Shown here piece by piece: positions 54,528 through 63,254 of a stretch of 63,254 nt of DNA. The stretch comes from Reticulitermes lucifugus. Lineage: Eukaryota; Arthropoda; Insecta; Blattodea; Rhinotermitidae. Location: positions 12,915 to 76,168 of the forward strand of contig JAKCWW010001219.1 of assembly GCA_026260175.1 (NCBI GenBank). Direction: 5' to 3'. Both the position numbers and the translations under genes were made by a program. Numbering within the stretch: the first letter of the stretch is position 1; the number at the start of each line of letters is the position of its first letter. The notes beneath the pieces are model-generated. The model did not search any database. It saw nothing but the letters and a program-made list of their open reading frames with translations, and was not told where the DNA came from.

Positions 54528-54772
54528 CAGTGGCATAGCTAGGTTTTTTTTACATCTGGAGTGAGCAAAACAATGGCTGCCCCTGACAGAAATTACAAAC
54601 TTTAAAAAAAGTCATAATTAGTTGTTGAATTTACTTTTATTTGTCTCAATAATTTAAAATGTGTTGAGCACAGAAAATCAAATTTCTGCTTTTAAAATAT
54701 TCACTTTGCTGCCCCTCGGACTCTGCTGCCTGGGATGGCTGCACCACTCGCCCCACCGTAGCTATGCCCCTG
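54528..54772. mobile_element. hAT-type MITE with perfect 8-bp TSD
   Basis: Terminal inverted repeats CAGTGGCATAGCTAGG and CAGGGGCATAGCTACGG enclose 245 bp. An exact 8-bp target-site duplication, atcatata, lies at 54520-54527 and 54773-54780. CAG(G/T)GG termini plus an 8-bp duplication are the signature of hAT elements. No transposase inside. Confidence 0.9.
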
Positions 54773-55136
54773 ATCATATAGTCTGGTAGTGGGACCACAA
54801 GGCTTCACGTATTAGAAGATAATAATTTTCATCTATTAAGTGTGTTTATGCAAAATTTGATTCCTGGAACATTAGTCATCCATTTTATAAACATCACAAA
54901 AGTTACTAAAATGAAGAAATGACCTGAGATGCATTATTTTTTGACAAAAAACAGAACTCATTTAAAAGTTACAAAAACTGTTAGAAAGGAAACATTAGCC
55001 AAAACAAGAAGTAAGAGATGCTCACTGGTACATATCTGACCACATACAAACCCTACAAAGCCAAGAGCCATTTGCCATCTTGTGTCACACACCCTGACTG
55101 ATAGTTTTAATAAACAATATGTTATGAAATAAATAC

Positions 55137-55212
55137 AGGGTATACATAAAAGAATGGTGCGGTTTCAATAGAAATGTATATTGAAACCGCACCATTCTTT
55201 TGTGTATATCCT
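55137..55212. repeat. 33-bp hairpin, intergenic
   Basis: Arms 55137-55169 and 55180-55212 (both contain agaatggtgcggtttcaat or its complement) with two mismatches and a 10-base loop. Could be a MITE or a foldback transcript. Confidence 0.8.
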
Positions 55213-55700
55213 ATACATGGTTCCTCAGATTCATCATATATAAAAATTTGCTTACACATTCCTCTCAGACTTCTGCATAGAGCATGATGTTGCACACTCC
55301 TGAGACTAATTCTGCTACAAAAGAACCACAATGTCACTAGTAAATCAAGGTAGTAAAAGCAAAAAAATTATTGATTCACTGATGATAATAGTGACAACAA
55401 AATATCCCCCTCAGAATAGAATGAGATTGAAAGGATTAACCCCTGTATTAATAATTGGTTAATTATATACCAGCAGTGAGTCACATGTGGTGCTTCATTA
55501 AGAAAGAGAAAAAAATTCCAACTTATCCTTGTTTTTGATATTTTATTGTGCTCATTCCCCACTTGTGTTGCTTCACAGTCAAACATGGCCTGTTTTCCTC
55601 AGTTCAGTTCATTTACTAGTAAGGGGAATCTCAAAATAGGTCATAATTTCTGGCTTTTGTGTTGTAAACAATTCAGATCACATGCACACATGTGCACCAA

Positions 55701-55730
55701 CACTTCACTTCACTTCACTTCACTTCACTT
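55701..55730. repeat. (CACTT)6 microsatellite
   Basis: Six perfect pentamers. Confidence 0.95.
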
Positions 55731-57539
55731 AGTTGAACCTATTCTACCAGTAGGTGTAGAGGGTGCACTAACATAAGAACACATTTTCTGTATGTCTGAA
55801 ATTAGGAACTGATATTTCATTTACATGTGCAACAATAATCTAATATCAGAGTGCAAGATCTTTTTAAGTTCTACCACATAAACTGTGATGCAGAATATGA
55901 TGGATGTTTCAGGAACACCTGTATGCAATATTACAAAACACAGAGTGGTCTTTTTATTCAGTGAATCATTTCATTTAGTCGTAAAATTAAAACAATCTCT
56001 ACCAACCTACTTAATTTTTCAGTCAGAATTACAGGACATACAGTCCTCAGCGTGAAATGTCTCATGTGTGTCCTTTGTTTAAGATAAAATGTCAGTGAAA
56101 TCATGAAATTCCACAGTGCAGCTTGCAAACTTTCTGTGGAGGAAAAGTCCTCTTACTGTATTGCCTCTTTCAAATTGTCATTGTGCAAGGGTTAGTGTTG
56201 AATACTTTATCCTTCACAGATTCCCCACAGGATAAAGTCACACAGGTTTAAATCCAGTGACAAATTTTTGATAATAAAAATATCACTCTGTGTGTTATTA
56301 ATACACTAGTATTTACAGTTGCCTTATCTCTAGTCAACATGTGTACCTCTAGTAAAGGTCAGAAATTACAAAAGTCATAGACTATATAAGCCAGTGAGTC
56401 TCAACTCACCAGCAATTTCAGTGTTACAGAATCATGTTTGTAGAATCGCTATAGTGATACTACAGTTCATACTAGAGTGAAAGGGAAAAACAGACACATT
56501 GTAGTAAGATGCATGGCAAGGAAATGTGGAATTAATCACTAGAAATGGCATTTTGCAAGGAACATAAAAGCCAGTCAGTTCTATTTACCAGATTTACACT
56601 CCCAAACCTGAAAGAGAGAGAGGGGGGGGAGACAGAAAAAGATGAGAGATTGGAAGAAGATGGATATAAGCTGTAACTTAAAAAAAATAGTATTACCTGT
56701 CATGCTGAGAGCAGTCCACTACTTGTTGCAGAACTATTCATTTATAGTTTCAGTATTGTTAATAAAATCAATCAGCATATCTAATTACACAAGTTCATAT
56801 GCTCTAACTTACAGTAAGTTTTTAAATACACTAATATATACAGATGTCTGCAGTGTAGTAAACAGTCTATCACAACACAACAACAGTCATCACAGTCTAA
56901 GTAAAATGCCAAACCAATGTGCGTTATTATTCTGCTGTTTAATACAGTTCACCACACTTGTGTTACACAACACATATTGTTTGTAAAAGTTCCCTCAAAT
57001 AGTAGCACACTACCAAATGTATGCTCTGTTCATTGTTCCATTTTCAAGGTCAAGTTCTCTGTATGCTTCAGTTAGTTTTACTGTATAAATTCACATAACG
57101 TGGAAGAATAATCTTCCAGTTATACCACTACGTTAGAAATAAAATATTCCAACCTTCAACACAGGATCATTTTCTCTTCTCCAACTACAGGAAGAACCAT
57201 ATGCCTGACCTTCACAGCAGAATCAAGAACTTGTATGTAGTTGGTATGCTAAATCAGTAGTTCTTATTTTCATTTACACTGTTATATAGGTTACATGTGG
57301 GTGTAATAAAACACAAAACACTTCGATCTGTGGCACACACAAATATTTTGGACAACTTCCACACAGCTAATGTGTCAATGGTAAAGCCTTACCAACACAG
57401 CACATTTTATAGTCACTCCTTGATAATGGTATCAAGACAAAACTGTATTTAATTTACAAGGGAAACACCTGTTCTTCAGAAAGTCCATAATATCCACCTT
57501 TGTGAGATCTGCGGTGCTCATAATGGTGCTGAGAAAGAT
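55731..57539. other. No gene seen
   Basis: AT-rich intergenic sequence between the MITE/hairpin area and the Rab 3' end. A short (GA)n/(G)n patch near 56611-56635. Confidence 0.55.
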
Positions 57540-57710
57540 TCAAGTTTTCTGGGATGTTATGTCATGTCAACTGGTAAACAGTTACCAACATTTCAAAGGA
57601 TCATAGAGCCTTCATTTTCATGAACAAACATTCTAAGCATTCTCAAACACTGATGTCTATTTACCAGTCAACACAATGTAACATCCAAGAAAATCTGAAT
57701 CTTCGTAACT
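57540..57710. repeat. Foldback repeat family F1, downstream of Rab
   Basis: Left arm ttcaagttttctgggatgtt, right arm its inverted partner ending gaatctt at 57708. Core boxes decayed. Lies just past the last Rab exon. Confidence 0.65.
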
Positions 57711-57857
57711 TCCTTTGTTAGCGTTAGAAAGTTTCCCACATGTCTATATTATTACAGGATACATTTGTTAATGTAACTTCATGACACTATGGAAAAGTTG
57801 CAACAACAAAGCTAAGGCAGTTACAACAGTCTGTGGTTTCACATGCCACTAGTTTGC

Positions 57858-60800
57858 TTACCAGCAACATGAAAACTTATATTTATTATCCTGGCCACTA
57901 GTTTCTTGCAGGATTATGGCATCGTTGTTGGTTTCCTGAGCTCTGAAGTGGATCACTTTGTCAACCAGGAATGTCATTGCTTCTTCTGTGGAATACAGAA
58001 TCATTATAGTAGTGAATGAAGTTATTCCATTCCTTGACAGACTCCTTATCTCACATATTCCACAGTCCAAGTCAGAATATGTATGTGAAGTCATGAATCA
58101 TGGCTCAAATAATGCACTATAATTACAGAAGGCAGGGGCACTCTAGATCAATTAATGACCACCACCTGCACACGTTGGATGTATTCATAAAATATGTATT
58201 TTCAGACTTAAAAATGCAATCAACACACAGCCTTTGCAATGACAATTCTTGGAAATTGAATTACCTAAATAACTGTTAAATTCTGAATGATAACATCTAC
58301 CTATACAGGGCCAGATGTAAACTAACGTATGAACTCCTCTTGTTCATATGGAAGAGTGATCATAAACAATATCTCAAGTTTGAAAGTGAACTCATAAAAT
58401 AGATTCCACTGAGTACTGAATATTTCCAAAAAAAAAGTGTCATTATCCTGGGTGAATCCAAAAATCTGATTAAACTGGGCTAGTGTGTCCTTCTTCACTA
58501 CATATTTAGAACGAGAATCTGGAAATTTCTTGAGTTTGAATTTGGCAACTCTGCAAAGCATACCTCCAAGAAAGAGTCTTTCTGGATAACAAATCACTCG
58601 AGAAAGAACTATAAACTTGAGGAGTGTGACAAGATCCATTTAAGATGGAATGATGATAGAAACACTGGAATCTGTGTCAAGTATGGAAACACTATAGCTA
58701 GAAAGCAGCATGACATTTGGTTTAATGCCTGGTCACCTGGGTAACCAATACAATGCAAATTAACCAAGAAGAAAAGCTACAACATAATTAAGAGCAATTA
58801 TTGTATAATTTTTCCAAATATGAAAAATTTATGTGTAACTAAAACAGCAGTGTATATATTAGAGTTGTTACATTTCTAAGAAGACCAAATGAAAGATAAA
58901 TTTTATTAGTTCTTGTACACTCCAAAAAGACTTTTTCAAGATGTGTTGGGTAGCACATCTCATAACGGGCCTCTGACTCTAAAGCAGAATTCACCTTCTT
59001 GTAGTACATGACATAACCACACAGATCTTATGGTTCCCATGTCTTTAAGGTATAATAGGACCTATCGAGAAGGCTGAGTCATGACAATGTATCCATTAAA
59101 ACTGGTACATAGAATATCACTACCAAAAACTAAGTGAAGTTCCTTTATTTTTATTTTCAGCTGAACTACTTATCAGCTTGACTTGTTTACATGTTTGCAA
59201 TCACAAATAACCAGTTTAACCATGTAAACTAAAAAGCCAACAATTAGAAAATCAATTACAACTTTCTATTCTTCCATCTACAGTTCCATTCCTTGATCAA
59301 GCTACAGGAAGCATAATTAGAACATCTTGCACTTTAAGTTAATTAATTTATTGTAAAATGCAGCTCTCAAGTCGCATTTTATTTCTTTCTTTTATTACAT
59401 CTGTGCAAAAATTTACTTTGGCTTTCCGTTTCATGACAATAAGTATGCAGCTAAGCATGTAAAATTTGAAACAGATCTGATCATACTTGTAACTACATAT
59501 TACAAATAAAATACTATTTGTAAGTCAATAATTACAAACATGGCAATGATGCATAATTCTGTGGTTATGTCTGGCAAATTTAATGCCTAAAAACCTGTGC
59601 ATCAGTAATTAGCACTTCACAGAAATAAAATAAAGTAACTATAGTAATACTAACAGATATGCAAGACTTGAGTATCTTTGTAGTGAGAAACTAGGCTTTT
59701 AAAGTTCTAGTGAGAGCTTCTTGTTATATGAATTGGTCTTCCCATCTGTTTCAACATCATGCTCATTACTAATTGCACAGCTGATCAAGAAATTCTTTGC
59801 ATTTTATTGATACAGAATGTTCATTTCCATGTTCATGACAGTGACCAGAACAGATAAATCTCATTCATGAAATTACACTCCATTAAAAAACATTTTAATA
59901 TTATCTTCCCTTCAATGCCCAAGTGTCCCATGGTTTCCAATTAAAATGTTGTAAGCAGTTATTAAGGCATGCATGCCACATGTTCTGCCACTCTCATCCT
60001 CTTTCACTTAATCACCCTAATGAGCTCATTAAATCCATGGAGCAAAGCTCTTCTTGAGAAGCTAACAGGTTGTCAGCTAGTGAAGAAATTCCCGCATTTT
60101 ATGGAACCCGAAAGTTCATTACAGCATTCACAAGTGCCCGCCACCTACCCTGTCCTGAGCCAGATCAATACACTCCATGCCACCCCTCTCATTCTTGAAG
60201 AACCGTTCTAATATTACCCTTCCATCTATGCCCAGGTCATCCACGTGGTCTCTTTCCTTCAGGTTTCCCCACCATAACCCTGTATGCACTTTCCTCTCCC
60301 CCATACAGGCTACATGCCCCACCTAACTCATTCTTCTTGACATTATCACCCTTTTAATATTTGACAACAAGTACAGATCATAAAGCTCCTCTTTATGTAG
60401 TCTTCTCCACTCCCCTGTTACCTCACCCCTCTTAGGCTTAAATGTCTTCCTTAGTGCCCTATTCTCGAATGCCCTCAGCCTACGTTTCTCCCTCAGTGTG
60501 AGAGACCAACAATCACACCCATACAAAACAAGAGGCAAATTATAGTTCTGTATATTTTAATTTTTATAGCTTTCGATAGTAAACTGGAAGACTAAAGATT
60601 CTTCCCCAAATGGTAGCAAGCATTCCTTGACTTCAATCTGATCTTTATATCTTCATGAATAAAATTTTGATCTGTTAGGGTTGTTCCAAAATATCTGAAC
60701 TGTTCCACCCTTTCAAAGGATTTATTACCCACCTTTATATTGTGATTTTTTCCAGCATTCTGTTCATGAGACACGGCCATATACTTAGTTTTCTCAGCAT

Positions 60801-62229
60801 TTACTTCTAGGTCAATCTCCTTACTAGCAATTAATGAAGCTTCTGTGTTTTTCTTTATCATTTTAATGATCTCTGCTGACAAAGACAAATTCTGATTCTC
60901 CTGGTTATGTAATTGTCTCCATCCTCATAGCAGTTCTGCCACTCACATGCAAACTCTCTAATGGAAACTTGTTCAAATATCCTCAAATTTATTTTCTTTC
61001 ATCACAATGAGAAACCAACCTTCATAGTCAAGGTAAAAGGATATAAATATCACCCTTACCAATGTTAATGTTCTCTTTGGCAGAGGTGGCAAACCAAGCC
61101 GCAATACGATTATCTTTGCAGAATTTTGTCACAGTTTCACTGGCTATGTCAATTCCGAGGATGTCACATTTGTTTGCCAGGAGGACCACAGGGACAGGCG
61201 TTCCATCATGCAGTGTTACTTTCTCTCTCAGATCACTCAGCCACTGTACAACAAAACACAGATTTTAAAACAACAGGAGACAAATATTCACTGAAGTAAT
61301 GAAGGTAGTTTGTTTGCTTTGGTTTCTTGAACAATGGGTCATCAGGTGCACACAGTCTGTTGCAGTCAAAAAGGAGAAGCACTACTGTTTCAATACCAAC
61401 CTTTGAGACAGAATGAAATGTCTGGGTACGGGATACATCAAACACCACGGCTGCTGCAACTCTGTAAAAGAAAAAGGTTCCTGAGCTTGCTGTAACAAGA
61501 TTTATGGTACAGTTAGGTTCATGTCTGTCCTTGTGCTTTTGATCCCCCCTACCACAACCACCATGAACTGACCATTAATAATTTCTGAACCAATAAAGTA
61601 TTTTCAACCCACTCCAGATTAATTTACCTTCTTACCTACAACTTACTAATTTGAACAGTTCCAACGTACTGGTTGCACAGACCTCTAAGGTGGAAACACA
61701 TAAATGGAGTTAACATTGGGTCAAGGACATTTATATTGTAATTGATGTTAAAAATATATGTTACTTTGTGGGACTTGAGTTTCTCACTACAATGGTGATG
61801 AAAATTCAAGTCTTCTGGGATATGATGACATGTCGATACAGCGGCACATCCCAGATGGACTGATCTTCACACATAAATTCTATTAAGATTGTTGTCTTAT
61901 GCACGCACACACCAACATATTAAATGAAAGCAGGAGATGTCACACATCCTTGACTAAGTCCCATATTAATGTTATCAGGAGAAATAGAGTAATATTCTCC
62001 ATTGTATTTTTTGTATTCTACAGTATAATAGCCCACACTGTGTCTTTGTCCACACCGCCCTGCATGTTTATAAAGTTTAGTACACTTCATTACAAATCCT
62101 AATAACATCTAATAGAGAGCTAAATGCAGTTTCTAATCTCTACACTACACTATATGAACCAAGTATACTCACGCATATTTGTAGTACACTCTGGTCATGT
62201 AACCAAACCGCTCATGCCCTGCAATGTCC
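57858..62229 (-). CDS. Rab GTPase of the Rab32/38/29 group, 5'-partial (4 exons)
   Basis: Small GTPase that would direct traffic to lysosome-related organelles, judging from Rab32/38 and Drosophila lightoid. Exons (minus): 62229-62173, 61461-61401, 61243-61060, 57985-57858, with consistent phases. Reads (W)DIAGHERFGYMTRVYYKYA, AAVVFDVSRTQTFHSVSK, WLSDLREKVTLHDGTPVP, VVLLANKCD, AAWFATSAKENINIEEAM, ending KFSCCW-stop. The IAG word, MTRVYYK, NKCD (guanine base) and SAK (G5) are as in Rab32/38. The P-loop and switch I exon is not between 62230 and the window end. Odd points: the switch II catalytic Gln is His, and the C-terminus is CCW with a perfect-looking splice donor overlapping the stop. It could be a divergent Rab32 paralogue rather than the orthologue. 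Confidence 0.88.
60000..60890 (-). mobile_element. Non-LTR retrotransposon 3' fragment in a Rab intron
   Basis: The minus strand encodes, in broken frames, EIDLEVNAEKTKYMAVS, FRYFGTTLTDQNFIHEDIK, VLYGCDCWSLTLREKRRLR and GEVTGEWRRLHKEELYDLY, then GHVACMGERKV near 60310. This is the C-terminal part of a LINE reverse transcriptase common in insect genomes. The frame is interrupted near 60590-60540 and 60320. The 3' tail continues to about 60000. It lies in the 3 kb intron between the third and last visible Rab exons, in the same orientation. Confidence 0.88.
61795..61870 (+). repeat. Half foldback, family F1, Rab intron
   Basis: attcaagtcttctgggatat and gacatgtcgatac match the family F1 end; the rest is missing. 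Confidence 0.5.
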
Positions 62230-62479
62230 CTGCAACATGTTTAAAAAAGCAGTATTGTAAAAGTACCAGCCAGAGTTCACAAAACTCAAGTTACATGCAG
62301 TATTTCTGTACATATTTGTTACACCCTGAAAAGTAGAAGGTATGCTCGCCCATATACTTACTTCACATCTAAGGGCATACAGAGGCAAAGCTTGTAGCTA
62401 GCCGATGTGTGAGACCTGTACTGAATGGAATGCACTGTACCTCAGGATATTCGTCAGGCCAGGATCCGGAAATGGTAAA

Positions 62480-62740
62480 ATATAAAAGTTATACCTGTGC
62501 AAGCCATGAAGGCGTATAGGGGAGTGGAGGCATAGCTCTACTCATTCTTAACCTCGGCACTAGATGGAGGTGAGTGATCAGCTTCACGACCGAACCCCCC
62601 CCCCTCCGCCGTAAGAGTTCCCGGTACCCCTCGAATATGGCCAACTGGACTCTTTGGAGAAAAGAAAACTCTTTTGCCTCTCCCGGGAATCGAACCAAGA
62701 TTTCTTGGTCATCCAGCCGGTAGCGTTTTCGAACCCGGTA
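62480..62740 (-). mobile_element. tRNA-derived SINE (family 1), copy E, upstream of the visible Rab exons
   Basis: Family-1 body and tail are clear (GGTACCGGGAACTC, CATCTAGTGCCGAGG on the minus strand). The head is rearranged, with a second GGGTTCGAA at about 62730. Confidence 0.72.
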
Positions 62741-62799
62741 CTGCTTGATAGCGTCAGAGGTTTCTACCGATTTCGCTAATCTTCCCCGCTAACTGCATG

Positions 62800-63254
62800 T
62801 AGGTTGAAGCACACGTGATGGAACTTTCCTTAGAAATTATACTCAGTTCTTAATCAATCATCCTAACATCTCTGCAGGCTTAGCAGCGAAAGGAGGGGAC
62901 GTAAAATATAAAATAAATTAATTTTCAATAACTCTGGCTTCCTATCCTCTTACGACGTTTTGCACTGACTGGCTTCCACAAGAACTGCTGTACAATAATT
63001 GATTTTATACACGTACCGCATCGATTCTGTAGGCCCTGTTTTTTAACAGCTTTCTTCCATTTTCAATGTATAATTATTACTTTGCTAGTACTTTACTGCT
63101 TATTTGTGGTTTATTTTACGACTTTGTTGGAGTCTCAGACTATGCAGCATTGAACGGTAGGAGATTGGTGAATAAATAATCAGAAAGAATGGCTTTTATT
63201 TTAACCAACATATGCACTACAATTTTGTCGTCATATATACCCCTACATATGTTT
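62800..63254. other. Rab intron or upstream sequence, no exon seen
   Basis: The P-loop exon of the Rab gene was looked for on the minus strand (GxxxxGKT) and is not here. Confidence 0.6.

Noticed and set aside
58322..58639. Open frame of 105 residues on the minus strand
   Set aside because: No start context, no recognised domain, and it lies past the last Rab exon-intron boundary within the intron. Probably chance or old repeat.
59969..60211. Plus-strand open frame of 80 residues
   Set aside because: It is the antisense of the LINE tail, a common false protein in insect gene sets.

Overview
This is a stretch of animal nuclear DNA, most likely from an insect. Genes are split into short exons with GT..AG introns. 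Most of the rest is AT-rich, with long introns packed with non-LTR retrotransposon fragments, tRNA-derived SINEs, hAT-type MITEs and many foldback repeats. The LINE and SINE styles recall cockroach or termite genomes, but that is only a hint. Nothing prokaryotic is present (no operons, CRISPR or phage).

Three genes, all on the minus strand, can be rebuilt by hand with consistent reading phases. (1) 11206-6577: GDP-L-fucose synthase (Gmer/GFUS type), complete, 6 coding exons, 327 aa. (2) 52478-23933: a CEP164 homologue (distal-appendage protein of the mother centriole, with an N-terminal WW domain), apparently complete, 20 coding exons, about 1,599 aa. (3) 62229-57858: the 3' part of a Rab GTPase of the Rab32/38/29 group, four exons. 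Its P-loop exon lies beyond the right edge. The genes have unrelated jobs (nucleotide-sugar synthesis, ciliogenesis, membrane traffic).

Layout: 1-6570 repeats only; 6577-11206 Gmer; 11207-23930 intergenic, holding an R1-like RNase H fragment (about 12080-12500), an endonuclease-type LINE tail with a nested SINE (15300-15990), a dead Tc1/mariner transposase (about 18960-19840) and a Jockey-like LINE (about 20955-23447); 23933-52478 CEP164; 52480-57850 intergenic with repeats and a hAT MITE; 57858 to the end, the Rab gene with a LINE fragment in its last visible intron.

The most interesting signal is a set of dispersed foldback elements. Their arms carry the ordered boxes of a type I hammerhead ribozyme: CUGANGA, a stem-loop, GAAA, a short palindromic helix III such as ACAUGU or ACGU, a UH cleavage site, and a complementary stem I. 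Two copies of one family have 11-14 bp target-site duplications, which points to retrotransposition. One nearly intact motif lies in sense orientation in CEP164 intron 1. Nearly every copy has one extra base (usually U) after CUGANGA, so they are either a variant or a decayed hammerhead. Activity cannot be judged from sequence alone.
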